A DNA stretch of 50,735 nt from Mesorhizobium silamurunense. Its GTDB lineage: Bacteria > Pseudomonadota > Alphaproteobacteria > Rhizobiales > Rhizobiaceae. The first letter of the stretch is position 1. Each line of letters starts with the position of its first letter. The translations under genes were made by a program, and so were the position numbers. A model generated the notes under the pieces. The model was not told the DNA's origin. It worked only from the letters and a program-made list of their open reading frames with translations, and ran no database searches. Positions 42,254-50,368 of this stretch are shown piece by piece. The DNA lies in contig NZ_JHQR01000248.1 of assembly GCF_014843825.1 (NCBI RefSeq), positions 1 through 50,735 on the forward strand, written 5' to 3'.

Positions 42254-44299
42254 TCAGATCCTGATCCCGAACCTGATGCCGTCATAGATGGCGGCGTGGA
42301 TGTTACGCGAGGCGACCGCGTCGCCGATGCGGAACACGACGAAGCCGCCTTCGGGATTGCGCGCCGGGAAGATGTCACCGCCGCTCACCAGCCGCTCATA
42401 GTCGACCGCGCCGCCATTCTTCGACAGCGGCTTCAGCGCAAGGTAGAGGTCGTCGAGGGGTGCCGTGCCGTGCTCGACCACCACCTGGTCGACACGCCGC
42501 TCGCCGCGCCAGTCGTCGGCGAAGTCGGAGGCAAGCTCGGCGATGAGCTGGTTGCCCTCGCGCCGCACCGAGCGCAGGCGGGTGTTGATGGTGACGATGA
42601 CGCCTTTCTCGTGGAAGGCGCGCATATAGGGCACGTGGTTCAGGCCGCCCATTTCCGGCGCGAAGAAGCGTTCGGGCGAAACCAGCTCCAGCTTCGCGCC
42701 GCTGTTGGCGATCAATTCCGCCGCGCCCATGCCCTGATGGCCGCCATTGTCGTCATAGAGCAGCACATTCTCGGCCGGCTTGACGCTGCCGGCCATGATG
42801 TCCCAGCTCGAGGTGACGAGATTGTCGCCCGCCGTCAACGGCGGGTTCTGCGGCAAGCCACCGGTGGCAACGATCACCACGTCCGGCGAGAGCGCCAAAA
42901 CGTCGTCCTTCTCGGCCCATGTGTCGTAGCGCACCTCGACGCCGAGGCGATCAAGCTCGGCGAGCCGCCAGTCGATGATGCCGATCAGTTCCTTGCGGCG
43001 CGGGTTCTGCGTCGCGAGCCGCACCTGGCCGCCAGCCTGGCTCGACGCTTCGAGCACCGTCACCTGATGGCCGCGTTCGGCGGCGACCCGAGCCGCTTCG
43101 AGCCCGCCGACCCCGGCCCCGACGACGACCACCCGCTTCTTCGGCCCTTCGCTTTTGGCGATGACATGTGGGATCGTCGCTTCGCGGCCGGTCGCGGCAT
43201 TGTGGACGCAGAGCGCCTCGCCGCCCTCATAGATGCGGTCGAGGCAGTAGGTGGCGCCAACGCACGGCCTGATCTCGTGCTCGCGGCCCTCCATCACCTT
43301 CTTCACGATATAGGGATCGGCAATGTGGGCGCGCGTCATGCCGACCATGTCGAGCTTGCCGGTGGCAATCGCATGGCGTGCGGTAGCGACATCGGAAATG
43401 CGCGCCGCATGGAAGGTCGGGAACTTCGTCGCGGCCCTAATCTCGCCGGCGAAGTCGAGATGCGGCGACGAGCGCATGCCGGTCACCGGGATGACCTTGG
43501 TCAGCGCCGCGTCGGTCTCGATCGAGCCGCGGATGATGTTGAGGAAATCGACCTTACCGGATGAGGCCAGCCGCCGAGCGATCTCGACGCCTTCCTCCTT
43601 CGGGAGACCTTTTTCGAAATCCTCGTCGGCGACCATGCGGATGCCGACGACGAATTTTTCCCCGACCGTCGCGCGAACCGCATCCAGCACCATGTTGGTG
43701 AAGCGCAGCCGGTTGTCGAGCGAGCCGCCGAAATCATCGTCGCGCTGGTTGGTGGCCGGCGACCAGAAGCTGTCCATCAGGTGCCCATAGGCCTCGAACT
43801 CGATGCCGTCGAGGCCGGCCGCCTGGCAGCGCTGGGCGGCGGCAGCATAGTCGGCGACGATGCGCTCGATATCCCAGTCCTCGATGGTCTTCGGGAAGGC
43901 GCGATGCGCCGGCTCGCGCACCGGTGAGGCCGAAAGCACGGGCAGCCAGTCGGCCTTGTTCCAGCCGGTGCGGCGGCCGAGATGGGTGATCTGGATCATC
44001 ACCTTGCAGTCATGCTCGTGGCAGGCGTCGGCAAGCTCGGCGAGCCAGGGAACGATGTGGTCGTCATAGACATGCAGGTTGCCGAAGGCGGCCGGGCTGT
44101 CGCGCGACACGATCGCCGAGCCCGCCGTCATGGTCAGCGCCATGCCGCCCTTGGCCTTCTCGGCATGATAGAGCCGGTAGCGCTCCTTCGGCATGCCATC
44201 CTCGGAATAGGCCGGCTCATGGCTGGTCGACATCACCCGGTTCTTCAGCATCAGGTGCTTGAGCTGGTAAGGTTGGAGAAGCGGGTCGTTGCTGGTCAT
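42254..44299 (-). CDS. DgcA/StcD-like N-methyl amine demethylase (flavin oxidoreductase)
   Basis: A 681-residue enzyme built like trimethylamine dehydrogenase and 2,4-dienoyl-CoA reductase: an FMN-binding Old Yellow Enzyme barrel (residues about 1-340, 'MIQITHLGRRTGWNKADW', 'GLDGIEFEAYGHLMDSFWSP'), a cysteine-containing linker ('RPCVGATYCLDRIYEGGEALC') and a C-terminal FAD/NAD(P) domain with 'VVVVGAGVGGLEAARVAAERG'. By eye it is closest to DgcA and StcD, which demethylate dimethylglycine and N-methylproline. The cysteine spacing differs from the 4Fe-4S motif of trimethylamine dehydrogenase. Start ATG 44299 has AGGAAG 6 nt upstream. The actual substrate is not evident; the mttB-type gene 3.5 kb away suggests methylated amines. 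Confidence 0.85.
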   Translation of the reverse strand: MTSNDPLLQPYQLKHLMLKNRVMSTSHEPAYSEDGMPKERYRLYHAEKAKGGMALTMTAGSAIVSRDSPAAFGNLHVYDDHIVPWLAELADACHEHDCKVMIQITHLGRRTGWNKADWLPVLSASPVREPAHRAFPKTIEDWDIERIVADYAAAAQRCQAAGLDGIEFEAYGHLMDSFWSPATNQRDDDFGGSLDNRLRFTNMVLDAVRATVGEKFVVGIRMVADEDFEKGLPKEEGVEIARRLASSGKVDFLNIIRGSIETDAALTKVIPVTGMRSSPHLDFAGEIRAATKFPTFHAARISDVATARHAIATGKLDMVGMTRAHIADPYIVKKVMEGREHEIRPCVGATYCLDRIYEGGEALCVHNAATGREATIPHVIAKSEGPKKRVVVVGAGVGGLEAARVAAERGHQVTVLEASSQAGGQVRLATQNPRRKELIGIIDWRLAELDRLGVEVRYDTWAEKDDVLALSPDVVIVATGGLPQNPPLTAGDNLVTSSWDIMAGSVKPAENVLLYDDNGGHQGMGAAELIANSGAKLELVSPERFFAPEMGGLNHVPYMRAFHEKGVIVTINTRLRSVRREGNQLIAELASDFADDWRGERRVDQVVVEHGTAPLDDLYLALKPLSKNGGAVDYERLVSGGDIFPARNPEGGFVVFRIGDAVASRNIHAAIYDGIRFGIRI

Positions 44300-44440
44300 C
44301 GTCTTCCTGCCGTTTCAAATTGTGCTAATGAGCGGTCAAACGCGCTGCGCCCGAGAGGACTGCAACGCTTCTTTCAACCTTCGTTTCGCGCCCGCCGCCG
44401 TTGAATTGCGCTTCCAGCGGCTGGGAGCAAGGAGCCGCCC

Positions 44441-44902
44441 ATGACTGATTCAAAGAACCTCACCCAGCTCGGCAAGCACGTCGAGACGCCGCAAAGCCCC
44501 GAACAGGCGGTCCTGGAGACCGTACCGTTCACTCGCGGCGACGGACCGCCGGCGATCGTGCGCTTCACCTGCCCGGAATTCACCTCGCTCTGCCCGGTCA
44601 CAGGCCAGCCCGATTTCGCCCACATCGTCATCGACTACGCGCCGGACACGACGCTGGTGGAATCGAAGTCGCTGAAGCTGTTCATGACCTCGTTCCGCAA
44701 CCATGGCGCCTTCCATGAGGAATGCACCGTCATGATCGGCCGCCGCATCGTAGAGGCTACCAAGCCGCTCTGGCTGCGCGTCGGCGGCTACTGGTTCCCG
44801 CGCGGCGGCATCCCGATCGACGTCTTCTGGCAGACCGGCGCGCCGCCGAAGGACGCCTGGCTGCCCGACACCGGCGTCGCGCCATACCGTGGAAGGGGCT
44901 GA
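44441..44902 (+). CDS. queF: NADPH-dependent 7-cyano-7-deazaguanine reductase
   Basis: A 153-residue type I QueF (the short form). It reduces preQ0 to preQ1 in queuosine tRNA modification. The catalytic cysteine is in 'FTSLCPVTGQPDFAH' and the QueF signature 'ESKSLKLFMTSFRNHGAFHEE' follows near residue 73 (shown only as landmark). Start ATG 44441 has AAGGAG 7 nt upstream. No other que gene is nearby. I looked for a preQ1 riboswitch in the 140-nt leader and saw none. Confidence 0.95.
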   Translation: MTDSKNLTQLGKHVETPQSPEQAVLETVPFTRGDGPPAIVRFTCPEFTSLCPVTGQPDFAHIVIDYAPDTTLVESKSLKLFMTSFRNHGAFHEECTVMIGRRIVEATKPLWLRVGGYWFPRGGIPIDVFWQTGAPPKDAWLPDTGVAPYRGRG

Positions 44903-44913
44903 GCTGGTCACCG

Positions 44914-45507
44914 TCATTCGCACTGGTATTGACTGAGCGCCCATTCCCCCGTCACCGACAGAAGGTCGGAGATCTTCCAGGCGCCGCCGATCTTCTTCAG
45001 CTTCCATTCGAGGCGATGCTGATGGCCTTCGACGACGAAGGCCACCACCACCTTGGCCTCGTCGCCATTGACGGCCTCGATGGTCCTCAGGCTCCCGTCG
45101 ATGGCGAGCTTGTCGTAGTCGGCGTTGTCGAGCGCCATGTTCGGATCGAGGCATTCGCCCTGCCCCGAAGCTCTGAGTGCATCGCTCTTGTCGAGCACGC
45201 TCTTCGCCGGATCGATGAAATTCTTGCGCTGGGCCGGGTCCAATTCCAGCCCGAGATGCTCGTAGAAGGGCTTCACCACCGCTGTCGGCGAGCCAGGCAA
45301 GACGGGCGCGGCTGGCTTGGTTTCCGGCGGCGTTGTGGCTGGCGGCGACTTGTCGACCGCAGGCGGCGACTTGTCGTCAGCCGGCGCGTTGTCGCCTGAG
45401 GAAGCGTTCGGCGGCGGCGAACCGAACAGCCCCTGCGCCGAGGCGCCGTTCAGCCCCGCGACCAGCATCGATGGTATCGACAGCGCCAGGACGAGACGAC
45501 GAAGCAC
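44914..45507 (-). CDS. Exported DUF3828-like protein, downstream paralogue
   Basis: A 197-residue secreted protein: signal peptide (residues 1-24, ending 'NGASAQ'), a low-complexity Pro/Lys/Asp linker with repeats of 'DKSPPA' (residues about 45-70), then a 110-residue globular domain. The domain matches that of the upstream neighbour: 'IEAVNGDEAKVVVAFV', 'WKLKKIGGAWKISDLLS' and a final Cys. The fold resembles DUF3828/NTF2-like lipocalin-type domains, but the function is unknown. The start is GTG 45507, with GGAG 8 nt upstream and only 4 nt from the preceding stop, so the pair is coupled. Confidence 0.75.
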   Translation of the reverse strand: MLRRLVLALSIPSMLVAGLNGASAQGLFGSPPPNASSGDNAPADDKSPPAVDKSPPATTPPETKPAAPVLPGSPTAVVKPFYEHLGLELDPAQRKNFIDPAKSVLDKSDALRASGQGECLDPNMALDNADYDKLAIDGSLRTIEAVNGDEAKVVVAFVVEGHQHRLEWKLKKIGGAWKISDLLSVTGEWALSQYQCE

Positions 45508-45511
45508 GGGA

Positions 45512-45985
45512 TCACTCCGTCGAGGAGCCGCATCCCAGCGCGCTGAGCGTCCAGTCGCTGGTCTTGGAGGCGATGTCGGCGATCTTCCACTTGCCGTCCA
45601 CTTTCTTCAGCGACCACACCATTTCACGTTTGGAGTCATCGCCTTCCGGGAAAAGATTGAAGTTTGCCGTCACCTCGGCGGTGTCGCCATTGACGGCCTC
45701 GGTGAGCTTTAACGTCTTCGACACGGTCTTCTGATCGAAATCCTGGGCGTCGAGGCCCGGGTCGAAATCGATGCAGGATACCTCGTCGGGCTTCTCCTTC
45801 TGCGCCTTGTCGTTGGCCGCGAAGAGCTTGGTGACCGGCTCGGTGAAGCGGTCGCGGTAATTCGCGTCCGCCTCGAACTTCACTGACGGCACGTAGAAGA
45901 ACTTCACGGCCTTGGAAGCCGGCCCGGCGAGCGCCGCGGCGGGCAAGGCAATCGACATGGCAGCGGCCAGCACTATCGGTCTCAT
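45512..45985 (-). CDS. Exported DUF3828-like protein, upstream paralogue
   Basis: A 157-residue secreted protein: signal peptide (residues 1-21, 'AMSIALPAAALAG') directly followed by the same globular domain as the next gene, with 'TEAVNGDTAEVTANFN', 'VWSLKKVDGKWKIADIASKT' and a C-terminal Cys. It lacks the Pro-rich linker. Two cysteines (in 'VSCIDFD' and 'ALGCGSS') match the two of the paralogue and may form a disulfide. Start ATG 45985 has GGAGATC upstream. Pair probably arose by tandem duplication; role in the periplasm is unknown. Confidence 0.75.
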   Translation of the reverse strand: MRPIVLAAAMSIALPAAALAGPASKAVKFFYVPSVKFEADANYRDRFTEPVTKLFAANDKAQKEKPDEVSCIDFDPGLDAQDFDQKTVSKTLKLTEAVNGDTAEVTANFNLFPEGDDSKREMVWSLKKVDGKWKIADIASKTSDWTLSALGCGSSTE

Positions 45986-46085
45986 GCAGGATCTCCGGAT
46001 GTTCGGCGGCGTGGTGGCAAGATCACCACCACGCATCCTGCATATCGGCTTTTTCGCGGCGCATGAAGTCCTTGCGCTGCCTGCC

Positions 46086-47735
46086 TCAGCTCTCCAGCCA
46101 GACGTTCTGGAAGTCCATCTTGTAGGTCTGGTGCATTGCGTAGTTCTTCACCTTCTTGTTCATGTGGCAGTAGAGCTTCTGCCAGAACGGCTGGATGATG
46201 ACGCCGGAATCCTGCAGGATCTGCTCGACGTCCTTCATCACCTCCTTGCGCTTGGCGGGATCGGCCAGCGACAGCGCCTGCTTGAGCTTGGCGTCGAAAT
46301 CCGGGTTGGAAAAGGCCGTTTCATTCCAGGCCTCGCCGCTGCGGTAGCCCAACGCCAGCACCTGGACGCCGAGCGGGCGCATGTACCAGATGGTCAAGGA
46401 ATAGGGATATTTCGTCCAATCGTTCCAGAAGGTCGAGCCGGGCAGCACCGTGCGCTTCACTTTGATGCCGGCATCGCGCAACTGGCCGGCGATCGCGTCG
46501 CCGGTGTTCTTCTGCCACTCGTCCTCGACCGTGATCAGCTCGTGCTCGAAGTCGGCCTGTCCCGCGTCCGCCATCAGCTTCTTGGCGCCGGCGGCATCCC
46601 GGGTCTTTTTGGGCAGCGGATAGTATTCGGGATGGATCGGGCTGACGTGGTGGTTTTCGCCGACCGTGCCGCGGCCGGCGTAGCCGAGTTGCATGACGGC
46701 GTTGTTGTCGACGGCCATCTGCAGCGCGTTGCGGACCCGTTGGTCGTCATAGGGCTTGTGCGTGATGTTGGTGCGGGCAACCAGCGTGGTCGCCGTCGCG
46801 ACCTCCGATTTCACCAGATCCATCTTGTCGAGGGCGTCGATAAAGTCGGCCGGCGTTTCGAAATCGAGGTCGATTTCGCCGGAATCGAAGGCATTCAGCG
46901 TGGCGTTGAAGTCGGTGCCGTAGTCGATGAACTCGACGCCGTCGAGCGGCGCTTCGCCACCCCACCACTTGCCGTTCTCGCGGCGCTTGACGACCGCTTT
47001 CTGGCCGACATCGTAGGAGACCAGTTCGAACGCTCCGGTCCCGATCGGCTTCTTGATCGGGTCGGCGCCATCCTTGTCGAAGTCGCGATGCACGACCAGC
47101 GCCGGATAGTCGGTGAAGCCCGGTATGATCGCGATATCGGGTTCGGACAGCTTCAGTTTGACCGTGTGGTCGTCGACCTTGGTGATAGCGCCGTCCTTCG
47201 CCTTACCGGTCTTTGGGTCGACCAGCGCGCCGACGCGTGCCGCCATGGAATTGCCGGAAGCCCCCTTCTCGCACCAGCGGTTCAGATTGGCGACCACGTC
47301 GTCGGCGTTGAAGGCATCGCCATTGTTCCAGGTGACGCCCTTGCGCAGATGCAGCGTGTATTCGGTGGCGTCGTCATTGACGTCCCAGCTCTCGAGCAGC
47401 ACCGGTTCGAAAGTGAACTGGTGGGTGTAACGCACGAGCGGCTCCAGCCAACTGCGGGTGACGTTTGCCATCTCTGTCCAGTCATAGGTGCGCGGATCCT
47501 TCTGCGCCTTGACCGACATGGAGACATGCAGCGTTCCACCCTTTTTCGGCTCCTCGGCCAGGGCTTTTGTCGGCGCGGCAAGGCCGATCATGCCATAGGC
47601 GAAAGCCGTCGATGCGCCGAAGGTGCTCGCCAACGCCAGGAATTCACGCCGGTCCATGCGGCCCGCGCGCGTCTCTTGCGCCATCGCCTCGATGGTGGCG
47701 GGGACTCGATCACCGTTGCTTCTGAAAAGTGTCAT
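46086..47735 (-). CDS. Tat-exported family 5 solute-binding protein
   Basis: A 549-residue peptide/nickel-type (SBP_bac_5) binding protein. A twin-arginine signal, 'MDRREFLALASTFGA', lies at residues 27-41 after a longer N-region, followed by a hydrophobic stretch and 'APTKALAEEPKKGG'. The mature part has the family pattern 'LHLRKGVTWNNGDAFNADDV' near residue 130 and ends 'DFQNVWLES'. It imports an unknown compound. No permease or ATPase genes adjoin it in the window; the only close neighbour is the mttB-type gene, 44 nt upstream on the same strand, which suggests a methylated amine or betaine as ligand. Start ATG 47735 has GGGAGA 8 nt upstream. Confidence 0.88.
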   Translation of the reverse strand: MTLFRSNGDRVPATIEAMAQETRAGRMDRREFLALASTFGASTAFAYGMIGLAAPTKALAEEPKKGGTLHVSMSVKAQKDPRTYDWTEMANVTRSWLEPLVRYTHQFTFEPVLLESWDVNDDATEYTLHLRKGVTWNNGDAFNADDVVANLNRWCEKGASGNSMAARVGALVDPKTGKAKDGAITKVDDHTVKLKLSEPDIAIIPGFTDYPALVVHRDFDKDGADPIKKPIGTGAFELVSYDVGQKAVVKRRENGKWWGGEAPLDGVEFIDYGTDFNATLNAFDSGEIDLDFETPADFIDALDKMDLVKSEVATATTLVARTNITHKPYDDQRVRNALQMAVDNNAVMQLGYAGRGTVGENHHVSPIHPEYYPLPKKTRDAAGAKKLMADAGQADFEHELITVEDEWQKNTGDAIAGQLRDAGIKVKRTVLPGSTFWNDWTKYPYSLTIWYMRPLGVQVLALGYRSGEAWNETAFSNPDFDAKLKQALSLADPAKRKEVMKDVEQILQDSGVIIQPFWQKLYCHMNKKVKNYAMHQTYKMDFQNVWLES

Positions 47736-47779
47736 TTTCTTTCTCCCATTGGTTCGGCGGGTTCTTCGCCCGCTCTCTG

Positions 47780-49330
47780 TTAACTAACGCTGTCAGGCAG
47801 CTTTTCCTCGCGCCGCGCGATCAAATCCTTGAGACCTTCGGCGACGCCCTCGTCGAGCTTCGGCTCCTGATAGTCCGCAAGCATGTTGCGCGCCTTCTCC
47901 CGACCCCGCGTGTCGTGGTCCTTCGCCCCTTCGGCGCTCCACTGCTCGAAGGAGTTGAAGTCCATTATACTCGGCATGAAGAAAGCGCGCTCGAAATGCT
48001 CGAGCGTGTGCTGCGTGCCGAGGAAATGCCCTTGCGGACCGACCTCGCGGATCGCGGCAAGAGCGTCCTTGAAATCGTCGAACGAGACGCCGCCGGCATA
48101 TTTGTACCAGCCGATGAGCTGCTCGCAGTCGGTGGCGAATTTCGAGTAGCCGCAGGTAAGGCCGGCCTCGAGCCAGCCGGCGGAGTGCCAGATGTAATTG
48201 GCGCCGGCGAGGATCGCAGCATGCATCAGCATGTTCGCCTCGTATCCGGCCTGGGCGTCGTTGAGCTTGGAGCCGACATGGAAGCCGGAGGTGCGCCACG
48301 GCAGTTTGTATTTTCTCGCCAGCGCGCCCATCAGATACATCATCTGGGCGGCTTCCGGCGTGCCGCCCATCGGGGCGCCGGTCTTCATGTCGACCGTCAC
48401 CATGAACTGGCCGTAGATCTGCGGCGAACCGGGACGGATGAGCTGGGTGAAGGCGACGCCCGCAAGCGCCTCGGCGTTGACCTGCGCGACCGCGCCGACG
48501 GCGGAAGCCGAGGTCGAGGCGCCGCACAGCGCGAAGGGCGCCAGGATGAGCGGCTGGTTGTGACGCGCATAGACCCGCATGGCGTCGAGCATAGTGGCGT
48601 CCCACACCAGCGGCGAATTGCAGTTGGTGATCGCCACCAGCACCGGATTGTCGCGGACGAAGTCCTCACCGAAGACGATGCCCGCCATCGCCATCGTATC
48701 CTCGGCCCGCTCCTTCGACGTCACGATGCCCATGAACGGCTTGTCGGAGTGCCTGAGCGCCGAATGGATGATGTGGAGGTGCCGCTTCGGCACCGGGATC
48801 TCCATCGGCTCGCAGATGATCGAGCTCGAGGAATGCAGCGCCGGCGCCATGTAGGCGAGCTTATGGAAATTGTTGAGGTCGGCAAGCGTGCCGTAGCGCC
48901 GCTTGTTGTCGAGGTCGCGCACATAGGGCGCGCCATACATCGGCACGAAGATCGAGTTCTTGCCGCCGACGCGAACTGTGCGCTCGGGGTTGCGCGCGTT
49001 GAGCGTGAACTCCGGCGGGACCTTCGAGACGAGCTCCATCAGGAGCGCGCGGTCGATACGGACACGCGTTTCCTTGACATCGGCGCCCGCCGCCTTCCAG
49101 AGCGTGATCGCCTCGTCGTCACGGAATTCGCAACCCACCTCCTCGAGGATCTTGAGCGATTCCTGATGGATCAGTTCCACTGCTTCGTCGGGGACGATCT
49201 CGTAGGCGGGAATCTGCCGGACAAGGGTCGGAAACGATGCGACCGGCGCGCTTCTCAGCGCCTTGCGCCCAAGGCGGCCGCCGCCGCGACGGTGGGTCGG
49301 TTCAGTCAATTCAGCGGCCGGTGCGTTCAT
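47780..49330 (-). CDS. Trimethylamine methyltransferase family protein (non-pyrrolysine MttB)
   Basis: A 516-residue MttB-superfamily protein (COG5598), read through without any in-frame UAG, so it is the non-pyrrolysine type related to glycine-betaine:corrinoid methyltransferase MtgB. Recognisable blocks are 'IHQESLKILEEVGCEFRDDE' near residue 55, 'FVPMYGAPYVRDLDNKRRYG', 'GTPEAAQMMYLMGALARKY' near 325 and 'GHFLGTQHTLEHFERAFFMP' near 445. Family members pass a methyl group from a quaternary or tertiary amine to a corrinoid protein. No corrinoid partner gene is in the window. Start ATG 49330 has AAGGAGG 7 nt upstream. It is divergent from a LysR gene and leads an operon with the binding protein downstream. 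Confidence 0.87.
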   Translation of the reverse strand: MNAPAAELTEPTHRRGGGRLGRKALRSAPVASFPTLVRQIPAYEIVPDEAVELIHQESLKILEEVGCEFRDDEAITLWKAAGADVKETRVRIDRALLMELVSKVPPEFTLNARNPERTVRVGGKNSIFVPMYGAPYVRDLDNKRRYGTLADLNNFHKLAYMAPALHSSSSIICEPMEIPVPKRHLHIIHSALRHSDKPFMGIVTSKERAEDTMAMAGIVFGEDFVRDNPVLVAITNCNSPLVWDATMLDAMRVYARHNQPLILAPFALCGASTSASAVGAVAQVNAEALAGVAFTQLIRPGSPQIYGQFMVTVDMKTGAPMGGTPEAAQMMYLMGALARKYKLPWRTSGFHVGSKLNDAQAGYEANMLMHAAILAGANYIWHSAGWLEAGLTCGYSKFATDCEQLIGWYKYAGGVSFDDFKDALAAIREVGPQGHFLGTQHTLEHFERAFFMPSIMDFNSFEQWSAEGAKDHDTRGREKARNMLADYQEPKLDEGVAEGLKDLIARREEKLPDSVS

Positions 49331-49420
49331 GGAGCCTCCTTCTTCCCGCTATGGCAAGTTAGCGAGACAAAATATGGCTGTGACGCTGGAAAATCCTGAT
49401 CTCTTGTATAAGCTCTCCTT
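49331..49420. promoter_or_regulatory. Divergent mttB-LysR promoter region
   Basis: 90 nt, clearly AT-richer than the flanking genes in the part next to the LysR start, and must hold both promoters. CTTGTATAAG at 49403-49412 has matching CTT/AAG ends and a T-rich-to-A-rich centre as in LysR boxes, but the match is weak. Confidence 0.4.
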
Positions 49421-50323
49421 ATGCGAAGCCTACGCCACCTCCTGCCCTCGGCCGGCAGCCTGATCGTCTTCGAGGCGGCGGGCCGACTGTCGAGCTTCAC
49501 CGCCGCCGGGCGAGAGCTCGGCATGACGCAGGCGGCCGTCTCCTACGCGGTGCGCGGGCTGGAGGAACAGCTCGGCGCCAAACTCTTCCAGCGCCGCCAC
49601 CGCCAGGTGATCCTGACGGAGGCAGGCGAGCGCTTCCATGCCGATGTCTCGCTGGGCCTGTCGCATATCCGCAAGTCGGCCGAAGACCTTCGCCTGCAGG
49701 CAACCGGCGGCCATGTGACGCTTGCCGCCTCGACCGCCTTCGGCTCGTTCTGGATGATGCCGCGCCTGCAGCAGTTCCGCGACGAGCTGCCTGGCATCGA
49801 TCTGCGCATCCAGACCGCCGACCGCGACCTCGACATCATCGCCGAAGGCATCCCGCTCGGCGTGCGGGGCGGCGAGCCGCGGGGGTGGATGGACTATCAC
49901 TCGCTGCCCTTGGCCGACGAGGAGATCTTCCCGGTCGCCGGCCCCAGCTATCTGGCCAAGTTCGGCATGCCGAGGACCGTCGCGGAACTGGCCACGCACC
50001 GGCTCATCCACCTCGAGGAGCCTTATCGCGAGGCCGCGAACTGGGACGAGTGGTTCGCGTCCGCCGGAACCAATCTTCGCAACGCCGAGCGCGGGCTGCG
50101 CATCAACGATTACGCCCTGGTGATCCAGGCGGTCATGGAGGGACAAGGCATCGCGCTCGGCTGGCGCCATCTCGTCGAGCGCCTCGTGGCCTCCGGCCTG
50201 CTGGTGCCGGTGACCGACCATGTGCTGAGGACCGGCATCGTGTTCTATGTGATTTGGCCGAAGAACCGCGAGCTCAGCGACAACGCGCGCAAGGTCAGGG
50301 ACTGGCTGGTGGCGCAGGCGTGA
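49421..50323 (+). CDS. LysR family regulator (GcvA-like), likely of mttB
   Basis: A 300-residue LysR-type regulator of the GcvA subgroup. The N-terminal helix-turn-helix is 'SSFTAAGRELGMTQAAVSYA' followed by 'LEEQLGAKLFQRRHRQVILT'; the effector domain begins near residue 92 ('GHVTLAASTAFGSFWMMPRL'). The divergent position relative to the mttB-type gene suggests that it controls the methyltransferase and binding-protein genes. Start ATG 49421 has CTCTCCTT directly before it and no good Shine-Dalgarno, so the transcript may be nearly leaderless or the start approximate. Confidence 0.92.
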   Translation: MRSLRHLLPSAGSLIVFEAAGRLSSFTAAGRELGMTQAAVSYAVRGLEEQLGAKLFQRRHRQVILTEAGERFHADVSLGLSHIRKSAEDLRLQATGGHVTLAASTAFGSFWMMPRLQQFRDELPGIDLRIQTADRDLDIIAEGIPLGVRGGEPRGWMDYHSLPLADEEIFPVAGPSYLAKFGMPRTVAELATHRLIHLEEPYREAANWDEWFASAGTNLRNAERGLRINDYALVIQAVMEGQGIALGWRHLVERLVASGLLVPVTDHVLRTGIVFYVIWPKNRELSDNARKVRDWLVAQA

Positions 50324-50368
50324 AGTAGCCCCTCCCCCGCTGCACTCGAATCCGCCTATAATCGCCCA

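Noticed and set aside
44300..44440. Possible preQ1 riboswitch before queF
   Set aside because: The leader lacks the C-rich loop and the A-rich tail needed for the preQ1-I fold and no preQ1-II-like pairing was found by eye.
45912..47783. Plus-strand open frame opposite the solute-binding protein (also 47729-49399 opposite mttB and 42206-43564 opposite the demethylase)
   Set aside because: Complement shadows of well-recognised genes with no motif of their own.
47780..49330. Pyrrolysine-containing MttB
   Set aside because: The gene has no in-frame TAG; it reads to a normal stop at full family length.
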